This document shows, in pieces, positions 24,888-32,483 of a DNA stretch of 64,000 nucleotides. This DNA comes from an uncultured Lentisphaerota bacterium (GTDB lineage: Bacteria > Verrucomicrobiota > Lentisphaeria > Oligosphaerales > CAITYL01). The translations under genes were made by a program, and so were the position numbers. The stretch is taken from positions 1 to 64,000 of the forward strand of contig CAIXRA010000072.1 in the NCBI GenBank assembly GCA_903921725.1. Reading direction: 5' to 3'. Numbering within the stretch: the stretch's first letter is position 1; each line of letters opens with the position of its first letter. The notes under the pieces are model-generated. The model did no database searches and was not told where the DNA came from. It saw only the letters and a list, made by a program, of their open reading frames with translations.

Positions 24888-27056
24888 ATGATGCAACAAC
24901 TGCTCAAGCCGTGGGCCGCCGCCGGCGCGCTCGCCCTGGCGCTCGCCACCGCCACCGCCGCGGAACCGGCCGGCCTCGCCTTTCCGGGCAAGAATCCGGG
25001 GACGGCCGTCGCGACAGACACGGCGACGCTCTTCACGCTGTCCGGCCATGCGGTCTCCGCATCCTGGAAGATTACCGACTGGCATCTGCGCCCGGCGTCA
25101 CTCACGGACGAGCTGACCGGCAGGGAGCTCCCGCCGCCGGAGGAGGCTTTCCGCCTTGAATTCCGCGACGGCCGGGTGCTGAAGGCCTCCGAGATGAGAA
25201 TCTTGGATCGGCCCGTGACCACGGTGCTGACCGCCAATCCGGCCGCATCGCGCACGGCGGAGCGCGTTCCAGGCGTACAGGTCGCCGTAACACTGCTCTC
25301 GAAGGACGGGACGCTGAAGGTTGACTGGAAGGCAATGCTGCGCGACGGCTCGAACTACATCCGCCAGGAAATCGTCGTCTCGCCGCTCAAGGGCGACGCG
25401 GACATCGCCAAGGTGGTCCTGGTCGACCACAAGCTCATCGGCGCGGACATTGTCGGCCAGGTTCCCGGCTCGCCGGTGATCGCCGGCAATGTGTTCACCG
25501 GCTTCGAGCATCCGATGAGCGTCTCCTCCGTGAAGATGGGGATCGGCGGCGACACGCGGATCGCTCCGGAACCCGTGGACAAGGGCGCCGCGGAGTGCGA
25601 GGACGACCCGCTGCCGGGCGACGTCAAGAAGCTGAAGGAAGGGCTGGGCGCGCACCATGCGCAGTGCTGGCTGGAGCGCGCGCTGCCGCTGAAGGAGGGC
25701 AAGACGTTCACCTGCTCCTCCGTGCTCGGCGTCACGCCGGAAGGGCAGCTCCGCCGCGGTTTCCTCTACTATGTCGAGCGCGAACGCGCCCACGCCTACC
25801 GCACCTTCCTGCACTACAATTCCTGGTACGACATCGGCTACTTCACGCCGTTCGACGAGAAGGACTGCCTCGGCGTCGTCAACGCCTTCGCCGCGGAACT
25901 GGGCGAGAAGCGCGGCGTAACGATGGACTCCTTCCTCTTCGACGACGGCTGGGACGACACCTCCAAGGGCGGCGAGTGGGTGTTCCACAAGGGATTCCCA
26001 AACGGCTTCATGCCGTTGCGCGAGGCGGCGGCGAAGGTCGGCGCGGGCCCCGGCGTCTGGCTCTCCCCGTGGGGCGGCTACGGCAAGCCGCGCGAGCAGC
26101 GCGTGCAGTCCGGCAAGGCGGCGGGCTACGAAGCGTCCGGCAGCGGCTACAACACGCTCTTCGCGCTCTCCGGCCCGAAATATTACGCCAACTTCCACCG
26201 GGCGTGCATGGAGATGGTGACGAAGTACGGCATCAACCAGTTCAAGCTCGACGGCACCGGCAACATCAATTCCGTGGTGCCCGGCAGCCAGTTCGGCAGC
26301 GACTTCGAGGCGGCAATCGCGCTGATCCAGGACCTGCGCGCCGTCAAGCCCGACCTCTACGTCAACCTGACCACCGGCACCTGGCCCTCCCCGTTCTGGC
26401 TCTCCATCTGCGACTCCATCTGGCGCGGCGGCGAGGACCACAGCTTCGTCGGCGTCGGCTCCGCGCGTCAGCGCTGGATCACCTACCGCGACGCCGACAC
26501 CTACCAGCGCGTCGTGCGCGGCGGCCCGCTCTACCCGGTGACCTCCCTCATGCTCCACGGAATCCTCTACGCCAAGAAGGCGAACAAGCTGGAGACCGAC
26601 TACGAGAACGACTTCCCCAGCGAGGTCCGCAGCTATTTCGGCGGCGGCACCCAACTCCAGGAGATGTACGTCTCGCACGAGCTGATGACGGACAAGAACT
26701 GGGACACCCTGGCGGAAGGCGCCAAGTGGTCGCGCGCCAACGCCGCGACGCTGGTCGATACGCACTGGATCGGCGGCGACCCGGAGAAACTTCTGGTCTA
26801 CGGATGGGCCTCCTGGTCCCCCGAAAAGGGAATCCTCACCCTGCGCAACTCCAGCGACAAGGAAAAGAGCCTGACGGTCGACCTCGCCAAGTTCTTCGAA
26901 CTGCCGGCGGGCGCCGCGGCCTCCTACCGGATCGTCACCCCCTTCAAGCAGCGCGCACTGAAGGAATTCTCAGGCGTGGTCGAGGCCGGCAAGCCGGCCA
27001 AGGTCACCCTCAAAGGCTTCGAGGTCCTCGTCTTCGAGGCCGTCCCGGTGAAGTGA
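24888..27056 (+). CDS. Secreted GH36-like glycosidase (alpha-galactosidase / alpha-N-acetylgalactosaminidase type)
   Basis: 722 residues from the ATG at 24888, chosen for GGAAGAGG upstream and the signal peptide ending TATAAE. An N-terminal beta-sandwich is followed by a TIM barrel with FLFDDGWDD, GVWLSPWGGYG, the probable nucleophile motif FKLDGTGN (KxD as in clan GH-D) and CDSIWRGGEDHS, where an aspartate may be acid/base. The C-terminal beta domain ends in a GFEVLVFE segment. Sequences like this are often loosely annotated as alpha-galactosidase or 'enterotoxin'. With a HexNAc salvage block upstream, alpha-GalNAc or alpha-Gal release from mucin-type glycans is plausible. Confidence 0.78.
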   Translation: MMQQLLKPWAAAGALALALATATAAEPAGLAFPGKNPGTAVATDTATLFTLSGHAVSASWKITDWHLRPASLTDELTGRELPPPEEAFRLEFRDGRVLKASEMRILDRPVTTVLTANPAASRTAERVPGVQVAVTLLSKDGTLKVDWKAMLRDGSNYIRQEIVVSPLKGDADIAKVVLVDHKLIGADIVGQVPGSPVIAGNVFTGFEHPMSVSSVKMGIGGDTRIAPEPVDKGAAECEDDPLPGDVKKLKEGLGAHHAQCWLERALPLKEGKTFTCSSVLGVTPEGQLRRGFLYYVERERAHAYRTFLHYNSWYDIGYFTPFDEKDCLGVVNAFAAELGEKRGVTMDSFLFDDGWDDTSKGGEWVFHKGFPNGFMPLREAAAKVGAGPGVWLSPWGGYGKPREQRVQSGKAAGYEASGSGYNTLFALSGPKYYANFHRACMEMVTKYGINQFKLDGTGNINSVVPGSQFGSDFEAAIALIQDLRAVKPDLYVNLTTGTWPSPFWLSICDSIWRGGEDHSFVGVGSARQRWITYRDADTYQRVVRGGPLYPVTSLMLHGILYAKKANKLETDYENDFPSEVRSYFGGGTQLQEMYVSHELMTDKNWDTLAEGAKWSRANAATLVDTHWIGGDPEKLLVYGWASWSPEKGILTLRNSSDKEKSLTVDLAKFFELPAGAAASYRIVTPFKQRALKEFSGVVEAGKPAKVTLKGFEVLVFEAVPVK

Positions 27057-27094
27057 CCCGAGGCGACCGGGCAAGCCGCTTTTTCGGCGACGGT

Positions 27095-27123
27095 TTGGCA
27101 AGTCGTAGTTGCCGCTTTATAGT
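27095..27123 (+). promoter_or_regulatory. Sigma-70 promoter of the 65-residue basic protein gene
   Basis: TTGGCA (27095-27100) and TATAGT (27118-27123) are separated by exactly 17 bases. The expected start near 27130 gives a 45-base leader. Confidence 0.75.
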
Positions 27124-27174
27124 ATGCGCCTTTGAAAAAATTCCAGCGCGCATTTTAGCATCACGGAGGATATC

Positions 27175-27372
27175 ATGGCACAGGCACGCCCCGCACGTCG
27201 TTACAAGGTTCCGCGCACCCCGACCAAGAGCGCCGGCGAACGCCGCCAGCGCATCAAGGTGCAGAAGCGCCGCCTGGTCGCCCTCGGCCTCAGCATGGAG
27301 TCCCTGGACAAGATGAACGCGGCCGAGATTCGCGGCCTGCTGCGTCACCCGACCAAGATCAAGGTCAAGTAA
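27175..27372 (+). CDS. Small basic protein, possibly ribosome- or nucleic-acid-associated
   Basis: 65 residues, about a third Lys or Arg, with no acidic cluster apart from SMESLDKMNAAE in the middle. RRYKVPRTPTKSAGERRQRIKVQKRRL looks like an extended RNA-binding tail, followed by a short helix and HPTKIKVK. Not recognised as a known family. Good GGAGG ribosome-binding site, consensus promoter and strong terminator: a compact monocistronic unit that looks highly expressed. A lineage-specific ribosomal or nucleoid accessory protein is the natural guess; this is inference only. Confidence 0.75.
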   Translation: MAQARPARRYKVPRTPTKSAGERRQRIKVQKRRLVALGLSMESLDKMNAAEIRGLLRHPTKIKVK

Positions 27373-27391
27373 CGCCGCCTTCGCAGAATTC

Positions 27392-27434
27392 AAAAAACGC
27401 GCCCGGTTGACCTCGGTCATCCGGGCGTTTTTTT
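27392..27434 (+). terminator. Rho-independent terminator (bidirectional form)
   Basis: Stem CGCCCGG / CCGGGCG with a 13-base loop, followed by seven T. An A run on the left arm would let it also serve the minus strand. Confidence 0.88.
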
Positions 27435-27473
27435 GCGCCGCAGGGAACCAACGGTAAAATTCCTTGTCCTAAA

Positions 27474-27502
27474 TTGTACTAACTTGTCATGTGGCATATA
27501 GT
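27474..27502 (+). promoter_or_regulatory. Sigma-70 promoter of oleD
   Basis: TTGTAC (27474-27479) and TATAGT (27497-27502) with a 17-base spacer. Transcription from about 27509 gives a 29-base leader before the oleD start. Confidence 0.68.
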
Positions 27503-27537
27503 GCAGCCGTACGACTTCAAACCAGCATGAAAGAAGC

Positions 27538-28569
27538 ATGAAAGCATTGGTCACAGGCGGCGGCGGGTTCCTTGGCGGGCGGATCGTGGAGATGCTCCTC
27601 GAACGCGACGTCCAGGTCCGCGTGTTCGGACGCAACGCCTACCCCTCCCTGCTGCGCCGCGGCGTGGAATGCGCCACGGGCGACCTGCGCGATCCGAAGG
27701 CGGTGGCGGCGGCCTGCGAGGGCTGCGACACCGTCTTCCACGTCGCCGCGCTCGCCGGCGTGTGGGGACCGCGGAAGGACTATTTCGACATCAACGACGC
27801 CGGCACGGATCATGTGATCCGGGGCTGCATCGCCAAGGGCGTCGGCTCCCTGGTCTACACCAGCTCGCCGAGCGTCGTGTTCAGTGACGAACCGATTTCC
27901 GGCGGCGATGAACAGCTTCCCTATCCGGCGCGCTACCTGGCCGCCTATCCGGAGTCGAAGGCGGCCGGCGAGAAGCGCGTGCTGGCGGCGAACGGCCTGC
28001 CGCTGGCCGGCGCGGGCGGCCGCAACCTGCTGACCTGCGCGCTCCGGCCTCACCTCATCTGGGGTCCGGGCGACCCGCACCTCGTGCCGCGCCTCGTCGA
28101 GACGGCGCGGCGGGGGCGCCTGCGCCAGGTCGGCGACGGCCGCAACCGCGTGGACATCACCTACATCGACCACGCCGCCGGCGCGCACATTCTGGCCGCC
28201 GAGGCGCTGAGGCGCCCCGTCACGCGTGTGCCGGGCAACACCTATTTCATCGGCGACCGCGAGCCGGTCGTGCTCTGGAACTGGCTTCAGGGGCTGCTCA
28301 ACCGCCTGGGGCTTTCCCTGCGCCGCCCGGGCGTCTCCTACCCGGCCGCGCGGCGGATGGGCGCCGTGCTGGAGGGGCTGCACACCGTCCTGCCGTTCCT
28401 CGGCGATCCGCGCATGACCCGCTTCGTCGCCGCCCAGCTTGCCATGGACCACTGGTTCTCGCACAAGCGCGCCGAGCACGATTTCGGGTACCGACCGACG
28501 GTTTCCCCGGAGATCGGCATGAACCGCCTCGTGGACTGGCTCCGTCACGGTGGAAGCCTGCCGGAGTGA
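27538..28569 (+). CDS. oleD: OleD-type NAD(P)-dependent 2-alkyl-3-ketoacid reductase
   Basis: 343 residues of the 3-beta-hydroxysteroid dehydrogenase branch of extended SDRs. The cofactor site is VTGGGGFLGG, the catalytic serine region is VYTSSPSVVF, and the YPESK motif is the YxxxK pair. FHVAALAGVWG, YPARYLAAYPESKAAGEKRVLAANG and LRPHLIWGPGDPHLVPRL match OleD proteins of Stenotrophomonas and Xanthomonas type. OleD reduces the OleA product to a beta-hydroxy acid. It has its own promoter and is not adjacent to oleA. A generic sterol-dehydrogenase-like SDR is the alternative. Confidence 0.82.
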   Translation: MKALVTGGGGFLGGRIVEMLLERDVQVRVFGRNAYPSLLRRGVECATGDLRDPKAVAAACEGCDTVFHVAALAGVWGPRKDYFDINDAGTDHVIRGCIAKGVGSLVYTSSPSVVFSDEPISGGDEQLPYPARYLAAYPESKAAGEKRVLAANGLPLAGAGGRNLLTCALRPHLIWGPGDPHLVPRLVETARRGRLRQVGDGRNRVDITYIDHAAGAHILAAEALRRPVTRVPGNTYFIGDREPVVLWNWLQGLLNRLGLSLRRPGVSYPAARRMGAVLEGLHTVLPFLGDPRMTRFVAAQLAMDHWFSHKRAEHDFGYRPTVSPEIGMNRLVDWLRHGGSLPE

Positions 28570-28657
28570 CGGGCCGCAGGCCGCGCATCATGCGCCGCCC
28601 CGCCGTCGCGCATCCCACGACAAGGCACACAAGGTACGGGGTTTTTTCCCGCCAACA

Positions 28658-28686
28658 TTGACAGCGGCCGTCAGTACTGCTATTTT
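28658..28686 (+). promoter_or_regulatory. Sigma-70 promoter of the zinc ribbon gene
   Basis: Perfect TTGACA (28658-28663), 17-base spacer, TATTTT (28681-28686). The GTG start of the gene lies 45 bases further on. Confidence 0.72.
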
Positions 28687-28730
28687 GGTAGCCAAACGCC
28701 CACTACCCAAAAGACAGGCCAGGTTCAACC

Positions 28731-29060
28731 GTGCGCGACATCGTCGAATCGCTCATCCGCCTCCAGGAGCTGGAACTCGTGCTCACGGAGTCGCGAATCC
28801 TCCACGCCGGAGAAGTGCCGGCGTCCGTGGCGGGGCTTGAGCGTGAAGTGGAGGCCTGCCGCCACACCATCGACAAGACCTACCTCAAGCGTTATGACAT
28901 GCTGCGCCGGAACGGCTTGGGCGTCACGCGCGAGATCGGCGGCGTCTGCGGCGGCTGCCGCCTGAACGTGAACCAGGGCGACCTGAACCGCATGCGCCGC
29001 GCCGAAATGCCCTGCACCTGCCCCAACTGCGGCCGATTCCTCCTGCTCTCGGAACGATAA
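28731..29060 (+). CDS. C4-type zinc ribbon protein
   Basis: 109 residues starting with GTG. An N-terminal helical region (LIRLQELELVLTESRI) is followed by a C-terminal zinc ribbon with two cysteine pairs: CGGC in GGVCGGCRLNVNQGDL and CPNC in PCTCPNCGRFL. This is a short version of the bacterial 'zinc ribbon domain protein' family (CdsZ/YacG-like ribbon after a coiled coil), whose members associate with translation or remain uncharacterised. It has its own consensus promoter and lies directly before the MITE-like element. Confidence 0.82.
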   Translation: MRDIVESLIRLQELELVLTESRILHAGEVPASVAGLEREVEACRHTIDKTYLKRYDMLRRNGLGVTREIGGVCGGCRLNVNQGDLNRMRRAEMPCTCPNCGRFLLLSER

Positions 29061-29075
29061 GCGCCCCCGCCCGTT

Positions 29076-29344
29076 AGTGCTTATCCGTGAATTAACAATG
29101 CCGCCTGTCGCGGCGGAAACGGGCCGGTTGCAAGGCACGAGGATTGAGAATATCGGGATATTTGATTGACGAGTAACGCTGCAAATGGCCCGTTTCCACC
29201 GCGACCCGGAGGGCTGCCATCCTTTTGGGCCGCGTTTTCCAATGTTCAGTCGTTACAGGTCCCGACATGCTCCTCCTTCACATCGAAAAAATCGACTCAA
29301 AATGATTGGCAGCAGACGGTATTTTTAATTCACGGATAAGCACT
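29076..29344. mobile_element. MITE-like element with 20-bp terminal inverted repeats
   Basis: AGTGCTTATCCGTGAATTAA (29076-29095) is perfectly inverted at 29325-29344. The 269-bp element is flanked on both sides by TTA (left copy just before 29077, right copy just after 29343), consistent with a 3-bp target duplication. A second nested inverted repeat (29109-29132 / 29180-29203) lies inside. No ORF is large enough for a transposase. It ends about 12 bases before the EIIA gene start. Confidence 0.75.
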
Positions 29345-29356
29345 TAGGATTGCCCC

Positions 29357-29821
29357 ATGATCGACCTGAAGTCCATGCTGCCGAAAAATCATTTCCTGCT
29401 CCACTTCGCGGCGAAGGGGCAGGACGCGATTTTCCGCGCGCTGGCGCAGCCGCTGGTGGACGACGGGATCGTGACCGACCTGGACCGCTTCGTCTCCGAA
29501 GTGGCCCGGCGCGAGGCGCAGATCACCACCCAGATCTGCAAGGAGATCGCCATGCCGCACGCGCGCTCCGAAGTCGTACGCCGCCTCGGCATCACCGTCG
29601 CCGTCGCCGATGAGCCGGGCCGACTCTTCACGCCTGGCTCCAAGGCGAAATGCCGTATCTTCTTCATGATCGCCATCCCCTCCTTCGCGCCGACCGCGCA
29701 CCTGACCCTGCTCCAGGGGCTCGTGCATTTCGCCAAGGACGAACGCCGCGTCGCCAAACTCCTCGCCACCACGACCCAGGCCCAGGCCGCCACCTGCCTC
29801 ACCTCCTTCAAGTGGGAGTGA
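29357..29821 (+). CDS. PTS EIIA type-2 (PtsN/fructose-mannitol) domain protein
   Basis: 154 residues, a single EIIA-2 domain. The phosphoacceptor histidine is in ICKEIAMPHARSE, followed by ITVAVADEPGRLF and the FFMIAIPS..HLTLLQGLVHFAKDE segment. Stand-alone EIIA of this type (EIIANtr) is normally regulatory rather than transporting. AGGAT precedes the start but sits immediately outside the MITE end, so the promoter may be inside or across the element. It is followed after 31 bases by the radical SAM fusion gene, likely co-transcribed. No EI or HPr gene is visible here. Confidence 0.87.
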   Translation: MIDLKSMLPKNHFLLHFAAKGQDAIFRALAQPLVDDGIVTDLDRFVSEVARREAQITTQICKEIAMPHARSEVVRRLGITVAVADEPGRLFTPGSKAKCRIFFMIAIPSFAPTAHLTLLQGLVHFAKDERRVAKLLATTTQAQAATCLTSFKWE

Positions 29822-29852
29822 CCCGCAGCCGCCGCCCGGGAGGAGGCACCCC

Positions 29853-32189
29853 ATGGCCCTCTTCACCCGCCACGGCATCCATGACCCGCAGCAGCCCGGA
29901 CTGGACGGCGCGTCCTTCCGGCGGCACGGCTTCACGGAGGCGCCGCTCGTCCTCCAGTGCTACCCCACGCTGCGCTGCCCGCTGAAATGCGCGCACTGCC
30001 TCGCCGCCGGACCGCAGGCCGCCGCGCGCGCCGACATGCCGCTCGAGCTGTTCGCCAGGCTCTGCCGCGAAGCAGCGGAGATGGGCGTCCCCGAACTGTT
30101 GCTGACCGGCGGCGAACCGCTGGCGCATCCGGAGTTCCCCGCGCTTGTCGCCGGCATCAAGGCAAACGGCTTGAGCTGGTCGCTCAACACCGCCGCCAAC
30201 CCCGACGCCCGCCAGCGGGCCGCGATGCTGGACCATCCGCCGGCCTACGTTGCCGTCAGCGTGGACGGACCGGAGGCGGTGCATGACGCCTTCCGCGGCA
30301 AATGCGGCGCGTTTGCGGACGCCGCCGCGGCCATCCGCTTCTTCGCCGCCATTCCGGGGACGACCGTCTGCGCCGGCACCACCGTCTCCACCGTCAACCT
30401 GCCGCACCTGGATGAGACGTTCCGCCTTGTGAAGGCCGGCGGCGCGCACCGCTGGGGCATCCACCTGCTCATCCCGGAAGGCCGTGCCAAGACGCGCCGC
30501 GACCTCTTCCCCTCCGCGCCGCAGATGCGGAAACTGCTGAAGACCGTCGCCCTCAAGCGCCGCGAATTCCCCGTCGCGCTCTGCGACGAGATGGGGTACG
30601 CCGGCGAGTGGGAGGAGCTGGTGCGCGACGAGGCGTTCTTCTGCGCCGCGGGCCGCGCCATGTGCGCCGTGCTGCCCGACGGCTCCGTCATGCCCTGTTC
30701 CACCCTCGACCCGAAGCACCGCGAGGGCGACCTGAATCAGACCCCGCTCGCCGACATCTGGCGCACCGGGTTCGCCGCACAGCGGACTCCGCGGCGCGCC
30801 GGGAAATGCGCCCGCTGCAAGGACTGGGCCGCCTGCGGCAGCGGCTGCTGGCTCCAGCGCCAGCACGGCACGCACTGCTTCCGGCATCTCTGGAAAGTGC
30901 CCGGACCGTTCAGGGCCGCCGCCGGGCTGGCGCTCGGCCTGGGCGTGCTGGCGGGAGGCGGCCCGGCGTCCGCGGCGGACGCGCCGGCAAAAGCGCCGGC
31001 GGTCAACGAGAATCTCGGAGATTTCAACGACGCCCCAGGTACCACGGGCAACCGCGAGATAGATGCTGTCCTTGAAGTCAAAATGAAGTCCTCGGCGATA
31101 AATATTAAGGGCATTTACGGCAGCAAGGCCAATCCCCGCCGGACAGACGCCCATTGTTTTCCCGGTGCCACGCGCGAAGTCTTGGACAGCATGCCAAAGG
31201 CGCTACGCTGGCTGAAGGAACACCAGGCCGATGACGGCTCCTGGTCGCCGACGCATCCGCTGGCCGTGAGCGGGCAGGCGCTGCTCTGCTTCCTCGCGCA
31301 TAATGAACTGAAAGACTCCAAGGAATTCGGCCGGACCGTCGGCTTGGCGGAAGACTATCTGGTGAAATACATGAACCGTGCGGACGCAGGCCAGGACGCC
31401 TACGCCCATGCGCTCGCCGTCTATGCACTGGCAGAAGACTACGGGATGACCAAGAATCCCGCGCTGAAACCGGCGATGGAAAAAGGCATTGCCGTCATCA
31501 TCGCCGGACAGCGGGCCGACGGCGGCTGGGGGCTCGGCTACGGCAGGAAGGATGGTGCTTGGGATCTTCGGCTCACCGTCCGGCAGATTGATGCGATTAA
31601 GGCCGGATTCCTGGCGGGTTCCGACGACCCACAACTGGTCAAGGTACTCAAAAACACCTTGGATTTCCTGCAAAAGACCGCGTTCAAGAACGGTGCCTTC
31701 CGCCGAACACCGGACGACGGCGAAACCAACATGCAGGTCCAAGCCTCCGGCCTCCTCGCCCTCCTGCTCCACGGGCAAAAGGACTCTTCCGAGGCCAAGG
31801 CCACCCTGGCATGGATTGAAAAGAATCTGGACGCCTGGCTCGAAACCCAGCGCGTGAAACCGGGCGGTGACGGAAGCTTTGCGCCTGAAGAATGGCTTTG
31901 CCTGACACGGGCTTTTGTCCTGGCCGGCCCGGAACACGCGAAGAAATGGCGGCCGCGGTTGGAAAAAGAACTGCTCGCCCGCCAGGCGCAGAACGGAGGC
32001 TGGGACATCCCATCCGAGCAGGCCGCCGCCGCCCGCGCCGGGCGTAGCGAATGCGCATGGGCAGACTACCATGCCACAACCCTTTGCTGCCTTGCCCTGG
32101 AAGCGTACTATCGCTTTCTTCCGACCTTCAAGCTGAACTATGGCGAAGACCACACCGACGGCGCCGCGAAAATCACCGACCTGCTCTAA
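29853..32189 (+). CDS. Radical SAM/SPASM enzyme fused to a squalene-cyclase-like alpha/alpha-toroid domain
   Basis: 778 residues in one frame. Residues 30-345 are a radical SAM enzyme: Cys42, Cys46 and Cys49 (CPLKCAHC) for the SAM cluster and TGGEP at 85-89. A complete SPASM set follows: Cys264, G277-X4-Cys282, CX2CX5CX3C at 319/322/328/332 and a final Cys342. Residues about 352-376 form a hydrophobic segment ending GGGPASAADAP, like a signal or membrane anchor. Residues about 420-770 hold squalene-cyclase/prenyltransferase-type repeats (EHQADDGSW, GQRADGGWG, RQAQNGGWD). The base composition becomes less GC-biased after about 31,010. GGAGG precedes the start. Substrate unknown. Confidence 0.85.
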   Translation: MALFTRHGIHDPQQPGLDGASFRRHGFTEAPLVLQCYPTLRCPLKCAHCLAAGPQAAARADMPLELFARLCREAAEMGVPELLLTGGEPLAHPEFPALVAGIKANGLSWSLNTAANPDARQRAAMLDHPPAYVAVSVDGPEAVHDAFRGKCGAFADAAAAIRFFAAIPGTTVCAGTTVSTVNLPHLDETFRLVKAGGAHRWGIHLLIPEGRAKTRRDLFPSAPQMRKLLKTVALKRREFPVALCDEMGYAGEWEELVRDEAFFCAAGRAMCAVLPDGSVMPCSTLDPKHREGDLNQTPLADIWRTGFAAQRTPRRAGKCARCKDWAACGSGCWLQRQHGTHCFRHLWKVPGPFRAAAGLALGLGVLAGGGPASAADAPAKAPAVNENLGDFNDAPGTTGNREIDAVLEVKMKSSAINIKGIYGSKANPRRTDAHCFPGATREVLDSMPKALRWLKEHQADDGSWSPTHPLAVSGQALLCFLAHNELKDSKEFGRTVGLAEDYLVKYMNRADAGQDAYAHALAVYALAEDYGMTKNPALKPAMEKGIAVIIAGQRADGGWGLGYGRKDGAWDLRLTVRQIDAIKAGFLAGSDDPQLVKVLKNTLDFLQKTAFKNGAFRRTPDDGETNMQVQASGLLALLLHGQKDSSEAKATLAWIEKNLDAWLETQRVKPGGDGSFAPEEWLCLTRAFVLAGPEHAKKWRPRLEKELLARQAQNGGWDIPSEQAAAARAGRSECAWADYHATTLCCLALEAYYRFLPTFKLNYGEDHTDGAAKITDLL

Positions 32190-32223
32190 CCTGAATGATT
32201 CATGAACATGCGTGGAGCTATAT

Positions 32224-32368
32224 GGAGTGCGGCGATAAGTGCATCCGTTCGCCGCTTTTCAATCAAGGCGAAGCCGCCTGCCAACACTTCATCCGGCAAC
32301 GGGGGCAAAAACACCCGCGCTCCGCGCGAATTCAAAGCGGCGAACGGATGCACTTATCGCCGCACTCC
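32224..32368. repeat. REPIN-like inverted-repeat element, copy 2
   Basis: GGAGTGCGGCGATAAGTGCA begins an arm of about 36 bases (32224-32259) that is perfectly inverted at about 32334-32368. The roughly 75-base interior is related to that of copy 1 (8758-8894) in opposite orientation, sharing AAGGCG-AGCCGCC and GCGCTCCGCGC. It occupies most of the gene-free interval 32190-32483. Confidence 0.85.
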
Positions 32369-32483
32369 AAACTTGCACCGGCGCAGCATGACGGAACACC
32401 CCCGTCGGCATGTTGAATTGAGCACGATTTCACAGAACCCATCAAAGAGATGGACGAAATGCAACGAAACGGACAAGGACCGC

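Noticed and set aside
29061..29356. Structured non-coding RNA or riboswitch before the EIIA gene
   Set aside because: The hairpins are explained by perfect terminal inverted repeats with TTA flanks, which fits a MITE better; no known riboswitch core seen.
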